Assembly (NCBI RefSeq): GCF_000497755.1
Contig: NZ_AYOD01000015.1
Span: 124,001-188,000 of the forward strand
Direction: 5' to 3'
DNA from: Aliihoeflea sp. 2WW
GTDB taxonomy: Bacteria; Pseudomonadota; Alphaproteobacteria; Rhizobiales; Rhizobiaceae
Length of the DNA: 64,000 nucleotides
Made by a program: the position numbers and the translations under genes
The notes under the pieces: model-generated
The model's input: only the letters and a program-made list of their open reading frames with translations
What the model was told of the DNA's origin: nothing
Database searches by the model: none
Part shown: positions 35,595 to 45,752 of the stretch, piece after piece
How the letters are laid out: every line of letters starts with the position of its first letter
Numbering within the stretch: the stretch's first letter is position 1

Positions 35595-36905
35595 ATGACC
35601 ATCGAGACCAGGCGCTTCGAGACCGGCATCGACCGCCGCGGCTTCATCAAGGGCGCGACGGCCACCGCAGCATTGCTGACGGCGGCACGGCAGCTCTTTC
35701 CCTCCGGCGCCTATGCGGCCGCATCCGGGCCGGAAGTCACCGGCGCCAAGCTCGGCTACATCGCGCTCACCGATTCCGCGCCGCTGATCATCGCCAAGGA
35801 AAAGGGCCTGTTCGAGAAATATGGCGTGCCGGATGTCGAGGTGCTGAAGCAGGCCTCCTGGGGCGCGACGCGCGACAACATGGCGCTCGGCGGCGAAAGT
35901 GGCGGCATCGATGGCGGCCACATCCTGCGCCCCAAGGTGCATCTCTATTCGTCCGGTTCTGTGATCCAGAACAACCAAAAGCTGCCGATGTACACGCTTC
36001 TGAACCTCAACGAGGACTGCCAGGGCATATCGGTCGCGCAGGAATATGCGGACACCGGCGTCCAACTCGATTCGGGTGCGTTGAAGGACGCTTTCGCCGC
36101 CAAGAAGGCAGCGGGCAAGCCGGTCAGCGCCGCCATGACGTTCCCCGGAGGCACGCACGATCTGTGGCTGCGCTATTGGCTGGCCGCCGGCGGCATCAAC
36201 CCGAATACCGATGTCGACGTGATCGTGGTGCCGCCGCCGCAAATGGTCGCCAACATGAAGGTCGGCAACATGGACGTGTTCTGCGTCGGCGAGCCGTGGA
36301 ACGAGCAGCTCGTTCACCAGAAGATCGGCTTCACCGCGCTGACGACCGGCGAATTGTGGCACCGGCATCCCGAAAAAATTCTCGGCATGCGCGCCTCCTT
36401 CGTCGACGCCAACCCGAACGCCACGCTCGCGATCATGATGGCGACGATGGAAGCCCAGCAATGGTGCGACCAGATGAAGAACAAGCAGGAGATGGCCGAG
36501 ATCGTCGGGCGTCGACAGTGGTACAACGTGCCCGTCGACGACATCATCGGCCGCATCAAGGGCGACATCAATTACGGCAATGGCCGCACCGCCGAGGGCA
36601 CCGATCTCCTGATGAAGTTCTGGGGCGAGAAGGGCGAAACGTCCTATCCCTGGAAGAGCCTCGACACCTGGTTCATGACCGAAAACATGCGCTGGGGCTA
36701 TTTCCCGGAATCGACCGACATCAAGGCGATGGTCGACAATACCAACCGCTCCGACCTTTGGCTCGAGGCGGCCAAGGGCATCGGCCTGACGGACCTGCCA
36801 TCTGGCGACAGCCGGGGCGTCGAGACCTTCTTCGACGGCAAGGTCTTCGATCCGGCCAATCCCACCGCCTATCTCGACAGCCTCGACATCAAGGCGATCG
36901 CCTGA
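35595..36905 (+). CDS. nrtA: Nitrate ABC transporter substrate-binding protein (NrtA)
   Basis: The 436-residue product begins with a twin-arginine signal (DRRGFIKGATA, residues 12-22), so it is exported folded by Tat. The mature part is of the NrtA/CmpA type, with SWGATRDNMALG, GTHDLWLRYWLAAGGINP and VFCVGEPWNEQLV. It binds nitrate in the periplasm. The start at 35595 has GGGGAA upstream. An earlier in-frame ATG (35499) lies in the terminator hairpin and is not the start. NasS upstream is its signal-free relative. Confidence 0.94.
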   Translation: MTIETRRFETGIDRRGFIKGATATAALLTAARQLFPSGAYAAASGPEVTGAKLGYIALTDSAPLIIAKEKGLFEKYGVPDVEVLKQASWGATRDNMALGGESGGIDGGHILRPKVHLYSSGSVIQNNQKLPMYTLLNLNEDCQGISVAQEYADTGVQLDSGALKDAFAAKKAAGKPVSAAMTFPGGTHDLWLRYWLAAGGINPNTDVDVIVVPPPQMVANMKVGNMDVFCVGEPWNEQLVHQKIGFTALTTGELWHRHPEKILGMRASFVDANPNATLAIMMATMEAQQWCDQMKNKQEMAEIVGRRQWYNVPVDDIIGRIKGDINYGNGRTAEGTDLLMKFWGEKGETSYPWKSLDTWFMTENMRWGYFPESTDIKAMVDNTNRSDLWLEAAKGIGLTDLPSGDSRGVETFFDGKVFDPANPTAYLDSLDIKAIA

Positions 36906-36963
36906 TCCCGCGGCCGGCGCCCAGCCGCGCCGGCCCGCCTCCCCTCGTTTGAAAGGCCAGCCC

Positions 36964-37860
36964 ATGTCCATGCCAGCCGCCAAGAGCGACGTCGTCGTCG
37001 CCGGCGAATTCAAGACCCGCCCCGCGACCGTCGTGCCTTTGGCCGTCGCGCCGCAAAAGCGCTTCGACGTCGCGGCGATCGCCGCGAGCGCCATCCAGAA
37101 CATCGTGCCGCCGATGATCGTGGTGGCGATCCTGCTAGCCATCTGGCAGGTCGCGTTTTCCGACCCGGGCGCCTCGCTGCCGCCACCCTCGGAGGTGTGG
37201 GCGCAGAGCAGGGACCTCATCGTCGAGCCGTTCTTCGTCTACGGCTCGCAGGATATCGGGCTCGGCTGGCGCGTTCTCGTCTCGATGGAGCGCGTCGCCT
37301 ACGGCTTCGGGCTGGCTGCCATCATCGGCATCCTCGTCGGCGCGCTGATCGGCCAGTCGGTCTGGGCGATGCGCGGCCTCGATCCGATCTTCCAGGTTCT
37401 GCGCACCGTACCGCCTCTGGCGTGGCTGCCGCTGTCGCTGGCCGCGTTCCTTGATTCCGGGCCGTCCGCGATCTTCGTGATCTTCATCACCTCGATCTGG
37501 CCGGTCATCATCAACACCGCCGTGGGCATCCGCAACATTCCGCAGGACTATCGCAACGTCGCGCGCGTGCTGCAGCTCAACCAGGTCGAGTTCTTCTTCA
37601 AGATCATGGTGCCGGCCGCCGCGCCCTACATCTTCTCTGGCCTGCGGATCGGCGTCGGCCTGTCCTGGCTGGCCATCGTCGCGGCCGAAATGCTCACCGG
37701 CGGCGTCGGCATCGGCTTCTTCATCTGGGATGCGTGGAACTCGTCTCGCCTCACCGACATCATCGTCGCGCTGGTCTATATCGGCCTCGTCGGCTTCATG
37801 CTCGACAAGCTGGTCAGCTTCGTCGGCACCCTCGTCACGCGCGGCGCGGCGGTCAACTGA
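36964..37860 (+). CDS. nrtB: Nitrate ABC transporter permease (NrtB)
   Basis: The 298-residue product has about six membrane helices and a BPD_transp_1 domain of the SsuC/NrtB type, with YGFGLAAIIGILVGALIG and the coupling region RTVPPLAWLPLSLAAF. The first 35 residues are hydrophilic. AAAGG precedes the ATG at 36964, and a TTG at 36949 is less likely. It forms the channel used by NrtA and the ATPase that follows. Confidence 0.93.
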   Translation: MSMPAAKSDVVVAGEFKTRPATVVPLAVAPQKRFDVAAIAASAIQNIVPPMIVVAILLAIWQVAFSDPGASLPPPSEVWAQSRDLIVEPFFVYGSQDIGLGWRVLVSMERVAYGFGLAAIIGILVGALIGQSVWAMRGLDPIFQVLRTVPPLAWLPLSLAAFLDSGPSAIFVIFITSIWPVIINTAVGIRNIPQDYRNVARVLQLNQVEFFFKIMVPAAAPYIFSGLRIGVGLSWLAIVAAEMLTGGVGIGFFIWDAWNSSRLTDIIVALVYIGLVGFMLDKLVSFVGTLVTRGAAVN

Positions 37861-37874
37861 AGGAGCACCGGCCC

Positions 37875-38672
37875 ATGTCCGCCTATCTCAAGCTCGACTA
37901 TATCGGCAAGAGTTTCACCCGCGGCGCGCAGTCGACCGAAGTGCTGCGCGACATCCGCCTGACCATCGAAAAAGGCGAGTTCGTCTCGATCATCGGCCAT
38001 TCGGGCTGCGGCAAGTCGACCTTGCTCAACCTCGTCGCCGGCCTGACGCCGGTGACCACCGGCGCGGTCCTCCTGGAAAACCAGGAAGTGAATTCGCCGG
38101 GCCCGGACCGTGCGGTGGTGTTCCAGAACCATTCTCTGCTGCCCTGGCTGAGCGTCTACGAGAACGTCAATCTGGCCGTCTCCAAGGTCTTCGCGGGCAG
38201 GAAATCGAGGGCCGAGCGCCACGAATGGATCATGGACAATCTGAACCTCGTCCAGATGGCCCATGCAGCCGACAAGCGCCCGTCCGAGATTTCGGGCGGC
38301 ATGAAGCAGCGCGTCGGCATTGCGCGAGCGCTTTCGATGGAGCCCAAGATCCTGCTTCTGGACGAGCCGTTCGGCGCGCTGGATGCCCTCACCCGCGCGC
38401 ATCTGCAGGACCAGATGATGGAGATCCATGCTCGGCTCGGCAACACCGTCATCATGATCACGCATGACGTGGACGAGGCGGTGCTTCTGTCCGACCGCAT
38501 CGTGATGATGACCAACGGCCCCGCCGCAACCATCGGCGAAGTGCTCGACGTACCGCTGGACCGCCCGCGTGCGCGGATCGGCCTTGCGAGCGACCGCACC
38601 TACCTCAAATGCCGCGAGGCGGTGTTGAAGTTCCTCTACGAACGCCACCGCTTCGTCGAAGCCGCGGAATAG
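37875..38672 (+). CDS. nrtD: Nitrate ABC transporter ATP-binding protein (NrtD/NrtC type)
   Basis: The 265-residue product has Walker A GHSGCGKSTLL (about residues 43-53), the Q-loop at VVFQNHSLLPWL, signature SEISGGMKQR, and Walker B ILLLDEPFGALD. It starts 14 bases after nrtB behind AGGAG. It lacks the extra NrtA-like domain of cyanobacterial NrtC, so it is the short NrtD type. Longer in-frame starts lie in nrtB. Confidence 0.93.
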   Translation: MSAYLKLDYIGKSFTRGAQSTEVLRDIRLTIEKGEFVSIIGHSGCGKSTLLNLVAGLTPVTTGAVLLENQEVNSPGPDRAVVFQNHSLLPWLSVYENVNLAVSKVFAGRKSRAERHEWIMDNLNLVQMAHAADKRPSEISGGMKQRVGIARALSMEPKILLLDEPFGALDALTRAHLQDQMMEIHARLGNTVIMITHDVDEAVLLSDRIVMMTNGPAATIGEVLDVPLDRPRARIGLASDRTYLKCREAVLKFLYERHRFVEAAE

Positions 38673-38680
38673 GATTTCCC

Positions 38681-41131
38681 ATGACACAGAAACTCGTCGT
38701 CATCGGCAATGGCATGGCACCCGGCCGAATGCTGGAAAATCTGTTAGAGACGGCACCCGGCGCCTACGAAGTGACGATCTTCAATGCCGAGCCGCGCGTC
38801 AATTACGACCGCATCATGCTTTCCCCGGTCCTTTCCGGCGAGAAGAGCTATGACGACATCGTCATCCATGGCGACGGCTGGTACATCGACAATGGCGTGA
38901 CGCTCTACAAGGGCCACCGCATCGTCGCGATCGACCGTGCGGCCAAGACCGTGACCTCCGACAAGGGTGTAACCGAGAACTACGACAAGCTCGTCATCGC
39001 CACCGGCTCGGTGCCCTTCATCATCCCGGTGCCCGGCAAGGACCTGCCCGGCGTCCTCACCTATCGCGACCTCGACGACGTCCATGCGATGATGCTTGCC
39101 GCGCAGTCGCGCGACAAGGCCGTCGTCATCGGCGGCGGCCTGCTCGGCCTCGAAGCCGCCGCCGGCCTCAAGGCGCGCGGCATGGACGTGACCGTGCTCC
39201 ATGTCATGCCGACGCTGATGGAACGCCAGCTCGATCCGGCGGCCGGGTATCTCCTGCAGAAGGCGCTGGAAGCGCGCGGCATCGAAGTGCTGACCAGGGC
39301 GAACACCAAGGCCATCATCGGGGACGGCAAGGTCGAAGGTGTGGAACTGGCCGACGGCACGATCATTCCGGCGACGCTCGTCGTCATGGCGGTCGGCATC
39401 CGTCCGAACACGGCGCTCGCGAAGGATGCCGGACTGGAAGTCGGGCGAGGCATCGTCACCGATGACAAGATGCTGACGTCGGACCCGGACATTTTCGCGC
39501 TTGGCGAATGCGCCGAGGTCGGCGGCAATGTCTACGGCCTCGTCGCGCCGCTCTATCAGATGGCGCGGATAGCCGCGGTCGGTCTTGCCGGCACAGGCCA
39601 AGACCGGTTCGTCCATTCCGAAACGCCGACGAAGTTGAAGGTGACGGGCATCGATCTCTATTCGGTCGGCGATTTCGCCGATGGCAAGGACCGCGAGGAG
39701 ATCGTGCTTCGCGACGCATCGGCGGGCGTCTACAAGCGCGTCATCCTGCGCGACGACCGCATCATCGGCACCGTCCTTTTCGGCGACACGGCGGATGGCG
39801 GCTGGTTCGCCGACCTGCAGAAGAAGCAGACCGACATCTCGCAGATGCGCGACACGCTGATCTTCGGGCAATCCTTCCAGGGAGGCCCCTCCGCGGACCC
39901 TCTGGCAGCCGTTGCGGCGCTCTCGGATGATGCCGAGATTTGCGGCTGCAACGGCATTTGCAAGGGCCAGATCACCAGCACGATCACGTCGAAATCGCTG
40001 ACCACGCTCGATGGAGTGCGTGCGCACACCAAGGCATCCGCCTCGTGCGGCACCTGCACCGGGCTCGTCGAAAAGCTGATGGTGCTGACGCTGGGCGACG
40101 CCTACAACCCCGCCGCCGTCACGCCGATGTGCGGCTGCACCGATCTCGGCCATGACGATGTGCGCCGCCTGATCGTCGCCAAGGGGCTGAAGACCATTCC
40201 GGCCGTCATGCAGGAACTGGAGTGGAAGACCTCGTGCGGCTGCGCGAAATGCCGGCCGGCGCTGAACTACTACCTCGTCTGCGACTGGCCGGCCGACTAC
40301 GCCGACGACTACCAGTCGCGCTTCATCAACGAGCGTGCCCACGCCAACATCCAGAAGGACGGCACCTATTCCGTCGTGCCCCGCATGTGGGGCGGGATGA
40401 CGTCGTCGAAAGAACTGCGCGCCATCGCCGACGTGGTCGACAAGTTCAGTATCCCGGCGGTGAAGGTGACCGGCGGGCAGCGCATCGACATGCTGGGCAT
40501 CGCCAAGGAAGATTTGCCCGCCGTCTGGGCCGATCTGGGTCAGGCCGGCTTCGTCTCGGGCCATGCCTATGCCAAGGGTCTGCGCACGGTGAAGACCTGC
40601 GTCGGCACCGACTGGTGCCGCTTCGGAACGCAGGATTCGACCGGCCTTGGCATCCGCATCGAAAAGTTCATGTGGGGATCGTGGACGCCGGCGAAGCTCA
40701 AGATGGGCGTATCCGGCTGCCCGCGAAACTGCGCCGAGGCGACATGCAAGGACATCGGCGTGATCTGCGTCGATTCCGGCTTCGAAATCCATTTCGCAGG
40801 CGCCGCCGGGCTCGACATCAAAGGCACCGAAATCCTCGGCCAGGTGAAGACCGAGGACGACGCGCTCGTCCACATCGTCGCCCTGACGCAGATGTATCGC
40901 GAGCAGGGGCGCTATCTCGAACGCATCTACAAATGGGCGAAGCGCATCGGGGTGGCCGAGATCCGTCGCCAGATCATGGACGATGCCGACAAGCGGCAAG
41001 CCTATTACGAGCGCTTCGTCTTCTCCCAGAAATTCGCGCAGGTCGATCCGTGGGAGGAGCGCGTCTCGGGCAAGGACAAGCACGAATTCCGTCCGATGGC
41101 GACGGTCGGTTATGCGCAGGCGGCGGAGTGA
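38681..41131 (+). CDS. nirB: Assimilatory nitrite reductase [NAD(P)H] large subunit
   Basis: The 816-residue product reduces nitrite to ammonium with six electrons. The N-terminal FAD/NAD part (about 1-400) opens with VVIGNGMAPGRMLENLLE and has a VVIGGGLLGLEAAAGLK nucleotide fold. A BFD-like [2Fe-2S] domain follows (CGCNGICKGQI, CGTCTGLVEKL). The C-terminal half carries the siroheme/[4Fe-4S] part with TCVGTDWCRFGTQD and GCPRNCAEATCKDIG. The start at 38681 lies eight bases after nrtD. Siroheme comes from the cysG at the end of the operon. Confidence 0.95.
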   Translation: MTQKLVVIGNGMAPGRMLENLLETAPGAYEVTIFNAEPRVNYDRIMLSPVLSGEKSYDDIVIHGDGWYIDNGVTLYKGHRIVAIDRAAKTVTSDKGVTENYDKLVIATGSVPFIIPVPGKDLPGVLTYRDLDDVHAMMLAAQSRDKAVVIGGGLLGLEAAAGLKARGMDVTVLHVMPTLMERQLDPAAGYLLQKALEARGIEVLTRANTKAIIGDGKVEGVELADGTIIPATLVVMAVGIRPNTALAKDAGLEVGRGIVTDDKMLTSDPDIFALGECAEVGGNVYGLVAPLYQMARIAAVGLAGTGQDRFVHSETPTKLKVTGIDLYSVGDFADGKDREEIVLRDASAGVYKRVILRDDRIIGTVLFGDTADGGWFADLQKKQTDISQMRDTLIFGQSFQGGPSADPLAAVAALSDDAEICGCNGICKGQITSTITSKSLTTLDGVRAHTKASASCGTCTGLVEKLMVLTLGDAYNPAAVTPMCGCTDLGHDDVRRLIVAKGLKTIPAVMQELEWKTSCGCAKCRPALNYYLVCDWPADYADDYQSRFINERAHANIQKDGTYSVVPRMWGGMTSSKELRAIADVVDKFSIPAVKVTGGQRIDMLGIAKEDLPAVWADLGQAGFVSGHAYAKGLRTVKTCVGTDWCRFGTQDSTGLGIRIEKFMWGSWTPAKLKMGVSGCPRNCAEATCKDIGVICVDSGFEIHFAGAAGLDIKGTEILGQVKTEDDALVHIVALTQMYREQGRYLERIYKWAKRIGVAEIRRQIMDDADKRQAYYERFVFSQKFAQVDPWEERVSGKDKHEFRPMATVGYAQAAE

Positions 41132-41132
41132 C

Positions 41133-41465
41133 ATGATGATCTGGACGACAATCGGCTCGACCGACGACATTCCCCGCCGTGGAGCGCGCTGCGTGGCGAC
41201 GCCGCAGGGCAAGATCGCGGTATTCCGCACTGCGGACGATCAATTCTATGCCATCGACGACCACTGCCCGCACAAGGGCGGGCCGTTGAGCCAGGGCATC
41301 GTGCATGGCGCGGCGGTTACCTGTCCGCTGCACAATTGGGTCATCTCGCTCGAAACCGGCAAGGCGCTCGGTGCGGACGAGGGTTCGGTCCGCACGATCC
41401 CTATTCGGGTCGAAAACGGCGCGCTTCTGATCGCGCTCGACGCGCAGCTCCAGGCCGCCGAATGA
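41133..41465 (+). CDS. nirD: Nitrite reductase small subunit, Rieske type
   Basis: The 110-residue product is a Rieske-like [2Fe-2S] protein. The cluster ligands lie in DHCPHKGGPLS and TCPLHNWVI (C-x-H and C-x2-H). It is the small partner of NirB. The start overlaps the end of nirB by no more than two bases of spacing, and a second ATG follows at once (41136). Its stop overlaps the nasA start. Confidence 0.92.
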   Translation: MMIWTTIGSTDDIPRRGARCVATPQGKIAVFRTADDQFYAIDDHCPHKGGPLSQGIVHGAAVTCPLHNWVISLETGKALGADEGSVRTIPIRVENGALLIALDAQLQAAE

Positions 41466-44116
41466 CGACGGTGAAAACGACCTGTCCCTATTGCGGGGTG
41501 GGCTGCGGCGTGGTCGCCGAAACGGCTCTCGACGGCACGACGAGCGTAAGGGGTGACCCCGAGCATCCGGCGAATTTCGGCAGGCTCTGTTCCAAGGGCT
41601 CGGCGCTCGGCGAGACGCTCGGCCTCGATGCCCGGGTTCTCGAGCCGGAGATGAACGGCCGCCCGGTCGGCTGGGACGCGGCACTCGACCATGTTGCGCA
41701 GCGCTTTACCGACACCATCGCCAAGCATGGCCCCGATTCCGTCGCGTTCTACGTCTCCGGCCAGTTGCTGACCGAGGATTACTACGTCGCCAACAAGCTG
41801 ATGAAGGGCTTCATCGGCTCGGGCAATATCGACACCAATTCGCGGCTCTGCATGGCGGCATCCGTCGCCGGCCACCGTCGCGCTTTCGGCGAGGACATCG
41901 TTCCGGGGATCTATGCGGATTTCGAGGAGGCAGACCTCGTCGTTCTGGTCGGCTCCAACACGGCATGGTGCCACCCGATCCTGTTCCAGCGCCTGCTCGC
42001 TGCCCGCCGCGAGCGCGGTACGAAGATCGTGGTAATCGATCCGCGACGCACCGCGACGGCCGCCGATGCCGACCTGCATCTGGCGGTGAAGCCTGGCACG
42101 GACGTGCTGCTCTTCAACGGTGTGTTGGCACATCTCGCGCGCGCGAATGCGCTCGACGGCGCCTATATCGCCGCCCACACAAACGGCTTCGATGCTGCTT
42201 TGGCACTCGCCCAAGCGGATGCATCGAGCATCGCCAAGGTCGCCCTCGGCTGCGATGTGGATGAAGGCGATCTGCGCACATTTTTCGACCTTTTCGCGGC
42301 GACCGAACGCACGGTCACCGTCTACAGCCAGGGCGTCAACCAGTCCGCGCATGGCACAGACAAGGTCAATGCGATCCTGAACTGCCATCTCGGGACGGGC
42401 CGCATCGGCAAGCGAGGCGCGGGGCCGTTCTCGGTAACGGGCCAGCCCAATGCGATGGGCGGGCGCGAGGTCGGCGGGCTCGCCAACCAGCTCGCCGCCC
42501 ATATGGCGTTCGAAGATGCTGGCGCGGTCGACCACGTCGCGCGGTTCTGGAACGCCGCGCGGATGGCGACCAGACAGGGCCTCAAGGCGGTCGACATGTT
42601 CGACGCCGTCGCGGCGGGGAAGATCAAGGCGATCTGGATCATGGGCACCAATCCGGTGGTCTCGATGCCCGATGCCGCACGCGTGCGGGCCGGCCTGAAA
42701 GCCTGCGACTTCGTCGTCGTTTCCGACGTTACGCGCACCGACACGACGCGACTTGCCGACGTTCTGTTGCCGGCCGCGGCCTGGGGCGAAAAGGACGGTA
42801 CGGTCACCAATTCGGAACGCCGCATCTCGCGCCAACGCAGCTTCATGCCTTTGCCCGGCGCCAGTAGGCCAGACTGGTGGATCGTCTCGCAGGTGGCGCG
42901 TCGCATGGGCCTCAGTGAGGCCTTCGCCTATGAAACGCCGGCTGCGATCTTTCGCGAGCACGCCACGCTGTCGGCCTTCGAGAACGAGGGCGCGCGGCTG
43001 TTCGATCTCGGCGGCATGGCCGACATGTCGGATGAAAACTACGATTCCATGCAGCCGGTGACATGGCCGGTGCGCGCCGGCGACAAGCCGAGCGACGGGC
43101 GCCTGCTTGGCGACGGACATTTTCCGACGCAAGACGGCCGCGCGCGCTTCGTCGCCGTGCGGCAGGAAAGCCCGGCACTGCCTGTTTCCGCTGCGCATCC
43201 GCTGGTGCTCAACACCGGCCGCCTGCGCGACCAGTGGCACACCATGACCCGCACCGGCGCGGTGCCACGCCTCATGGCGCATGCGCCCGAGCCCATGGTC
43301 GATATCCACCCGCAGGATGCGCAGGCGTCCGGCATCGCCGATGGCGACATGGTGCGCCTCGACAGCCCGTTCGGCAACGCGCGTGCCCGCGCCCGGATCA
43401 CGCCCGACCAGCGTCCCGGCGAGGCCTTTCTGCCAATGCACTGGAGCGGCCATTTCGCCGCCAATGCCGCTGCCGGCCCGGTATCGAACCCCAGGACGGA
43501 CGCCTTTTCAGGCCAGCCCGAGCTCAAGCATGTGCCGATTGCCGTCACGCGCGAGGCGATGGGCTGGGCAGGCTTTCTGATCACGCGGCGTGACCTCCGG
43601 CCGACCGGCTTCGTCCACTGGAGCCGGCGTTCTGTTGCCGGTGGCTGGCTCTACGAACTGACCGGTCCGGAGCCCGCCGATCAGGGCATCCTGCTCTGCC
43701 AGCGCCTGCTCGATTCCGTCCCGCACAATGCCATCACCGACTATCGCGACCGCAAGAGCGCGCAATATCGGGCCGCCGCGCTCGATGCGGCAGGCATCCT
43801 CACCGACCTGCTTTTCGTCGGCGCCTCCCCGCAACGCGACTGGCTGCTGGCGCTCTTCGCCGACGACACGCCACTGCCTGCCGATGCACGGCGCGCGCTC
43901 CTGTCGGGTCGTTCCGCCGTCGCGATGCCCAGCGTCGGGCGCATCGTCTGCTCCTGCTTCAATGTCGGCTTCAACCAGATCGTCGATGCAGCGGCCTCGG
44001 GCTGCGCCAGCGTCGACGCGATCGGGCAGACCATCAAGGCCGGAACGAACTGCGGCTCGTGCCGCTCCGAAATCAGGGGAATTCTCGATGCAGGACGTCT
44101 CCAGGCGGCCGAGTGA
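41462..44116 (+). CDS. nasA: Assimilatory nitrate reductase catalytic subunit
   Basis: The 884-residue product is a molybdopterin enzyme of the NasA group. The N-terminal [4Fe-4S] ligands are C8, C11, C15 and C43 (TCPYCGVGC, LCSKG). The Mo-bis-MGD part has SRLCMAASVAGHRRAFG and QPNAMGGREVGGLANQLAAH, in usual order. The C-terminal end (about 830-884) carries a BFD-like [2Fe-2S] domain with CSCFNVGFNQI and GTNCGSCRSEI, as in the NasA forms that need no separate small subunit. It acts in the cytoplasm. ATGA joins it to nirD. Confidence 0.94.
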   Translation: MTTVKTTCPYCGVGCGVVAETALDGTTSVRGDPEHPANFGRLCSKGSALGETLGLDARVLEPEMNGRPVGWDAALDHVAQRFTDTIAKHGPDSVAFYVSGQLLTEDYYVANKLMKGFIGSGNIDTNSRLCMAASVAGHRRAFGEDIVPGIYADFEEADLVVLVGSNTAWCHPILFQRLLAARRERGTKIVVIDPRRTATAADADLHLAVKPGTDVLLFNGVLAHLARANALDGAYIAAHTNGFDAALALAQADASSIAKVALGCDVDEGDLRTFFDLFAATERTVTVYSQGVNQSAHGTDKVNAILNCHLGTGRIGKRGAGPFSVTGQPNAMGGREVGGLANQLAAHMAFEDAGAVDHVARFWNAARMATRQGLKAVDMFDAVAAGKIKAIWIMGTNPVVSMPDAARVRAGLKACDFVVVSDVTRTDTTRLADVLLPAAAWGEKDGTVTNSERRISRQRSFMPLPGASRPDWWIVSQVARRMGLSEAFAYETPAAIFREHATLSAFENEGARLFDLGGMADMSDENYDSMQPVTWPVRAGDKPSDGRLLGDGHFPTQDGRARFVAVRQESPALPVSAAHPLVLNTGRLRDQWHTMTRTGAVPRLMAHAPEPMVDIHPQDAQASGIADGDMVRLDSPFGNARARARITPDQRPGEAFLPMHWSGHFAANAAAGPVSNPRTDAFSGQPELKHVPIAVTREAMGWAGFLITRRDLRPTGFVHWSRRSVAGGWLYELTGPEPADQGILLCQRLLDSVPHNAITDYRDRKSAQYRAAALDAAGILTDLLFVGASPQRDWLLALFADDTPLPADARRALLSGRSAVAMPSVGRIVCSCFNVGFNQIVDAAASGCASVDAIGQTIKAGTNCGSCRSEIRGILDAGRLQAAE

Positions 44117-45548
44117 ACGCAAGCCCGCACGGATCGGAGCGCTGTCCGTCCTGCCGGTCTTCCTGTCGCTGCACGGCGAGCACGCACTCGTCGCCGGCGG
44201 GTCTGAACCCGCCGCATGGAAGGCCGAGCTTCTGGCCGCTGCCGGTGCAAGCGTCCATCTCTATGCACCGGCGGAAGAGCTCTCCGATCTCTGCCGCGAC
44301 CTGATCGCACAAGGGTCGATCCTGCATCACGACCGACACTGGTCGATAAACGTGATTCAGGGTGCAGCACTCGCCGTCCTCGACACTGCGCATCGAAGCG
44401 AAGCGCAGGCATTCGTCTGTGCCGCGCGGGCAGCCGGCGTGCCGGCAAACGTCATCGACCAGCCCGAATTCTGCCAGTTCCAGTTCGGCACCATCGTCAA
44501 CCGCTCGCCCGTCGTCGTCGGCATTTCCACCGCGGGGGCAGCGCCGATCCTCGGGCAGGCCGTCCGTCGCCGCATCGAGACGCTGCTTCCGGCCTCGCTC
44601 GGTGCATGGGCGGCGCTGGCCGACGGCATGCGCCAAACCGTGATGACAAAGCTTGGGCCAGGCGCCGAACGGCGCCGCTTCTGGGAGCGCTTCGTCGACC
44701 GCGCCTTCGGCCCTGCCCCGACATCGAGCGACGCTCATGAACTCGCATCCAGCATCGATCGCGTCGCGAAAGGCACGAATGCGACTGGCCGCGTGACGCT
44801 CGTCGGCGCCGGCCCCGGCGATGCCGAACTCCTGACCCTCAAGGCCGTGCGCGCGCTTCAGGCGGCAGACGTGATCCTGTTCGACGACCTCGTCTCCGAC
44901 GACGTTCTGGAGCTGGCTCGGCGCGAGGCGAAGCGCATGCTGGTCGGCAAGCGCGGCGGGCGCGAAAGCTGCCGCCAGGAGGACATCAACGATCTGATGG
45001 TGAAGCTGGCGAAGGCAGGCAAGCATGTGGTGCGTCTGAAATCGGGCGACCCGATGATCTTCGGCCGCGCCGGCGAGGAGATCGAACGGCTGGACGCGGA
45101 GGGAATTCGCGTCGACATCGTGCCGGGCATCACATCGGCGCTCGCCATGGCGTCGGCCCTCGGCGTCTCGCTCACGCATCGCGACTGCGCGCGCTCGGTG
45201 CGCTTCGTCACCGGCCATTCGCGTAGCGGTGCGCTTCCCGAGGACATCGACTGGAAGGCGGTCGCCGACCCGGCCGCGACCACCATCTTCTACATGGGTG
45301 GCCGCACGGCAGGCCAGATCGCCTCGCGCCTGATGGACGGGGGACTGCCGCTCTCGACGCCCGTCGCAATCGCCACCTGCATCTCCCGGCCGGAACAAAC
45401 CCTGCGCCTGACGAGCCTCGAACACCTGGCGACGACGATGCGGCAGACGGATCTCGCCAGCCCGGTCATCATCGGCGTCGGCGCCGTTTTCGCGCGTCGC
45501 CGATCCATGGTTCACGCACAGGGCGAGCTGGCCGTCGTCGCTTCCTGA
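44088..45548 (+). CDS. cysG: Siroheme synthase CysG
   Basis: The 486-residue product joins a precorrin-2 dehydrogenase/ferrochelatase domain (about 15-220) with a uroporphyrinogen III C-methyltransferase (about 235-475). The latter has VTLVGAGPGDAELLTLKA, RLKSGDPMIFGRAGEE and VPGITSALA. It supplies siroheme for NirB. The gene overlaps nasA by 29 bases, with AGGGGA before its ATG, and ends the nitrate operon. The N-terminal nucleotide loop is unusual (VAGGSEPAAWK in place of the more common VGGG-A-RK type). Confidence 0.93.
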   Translation: MQDVSRRPSERKPARIGALSVLPVFLSLHGEHALVAGGSEPAAWKAELLAAAGASVHLYAPAEELSDLCRDLIAQGSILHHDRHWSINVIQGAALAVLDTAHRSEAQAFVCAARAAGVPANVIDQPEFCQFQFGTIVNRSPVVVGISTAGAAPILGQAVRRRIETLLPASLGAWAALADGMRQTVMTKLGPGAERRRFWERFVDRAFGPAPTSSDAHELASSIDRVAKGTNATGRVTLVGAGPGDAELLTLKAVRALQAADVILFDDLVSDDVLELARREAKRMLVGKRGGRESCRQEDINDLMVKLAKAGKHVVRLKSGDPMIFGRAGEEIERLDAEGIRVDIVPGITSALAMASALGVSLTHRDCARSVRFVTGHSRSGALPEDIDWKAVADPAATTIFYMGGRTAGQIASRLMDGGLPLSTPVAIATCISRPEQTLRLTSLEHLATTMRQTDLASPVIIGVGAVFARRRSMVHAQGELAVVAS

Positions 45549-45752
45549 CGTTCACACCCAATTGGTTCGACCGAAGAGCCCCGCTTCGGCGCGTGGACGT
45601 GCTTGCGGCACCGCGCTCCGGCACGCATGCCTCGCACCAGCTTCGAAGCGAAGAATGGTCTGGAACACTGAGGTCCGCGCCCCGCGCGGCCATGAAATTA
45701 ACCAGTTGTTAACCATTCTTGCCTACACCGAAACAACCGAAAATTAACCAAG
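45549..45752 (+). promoter_or_regulatory. Promoter region of minCDE
   Basis: The first part holds a small hairpin, CCGAAG/CTTCGG at 45571-45589, 23 bases after cysG and without a T run. The last part is AT-rich, with a CtrA box and further TTAACC half-sites at 45744 and 45765. No gene was found. Confidence 0.5.
45698..45713 (+). promoter_or_regulatory. CtrA binding site (TTAA-N7-TTAAC)
   Basis: TTAACCAGTTGTTAAC matches the full CtrA consensus exactly, 40 bases before the minC ATG. CtrA is the cell-cycle master regulator of alphaproteobacteria and is known to act on min genes in Sinorhizobium. Confidence 0.75.
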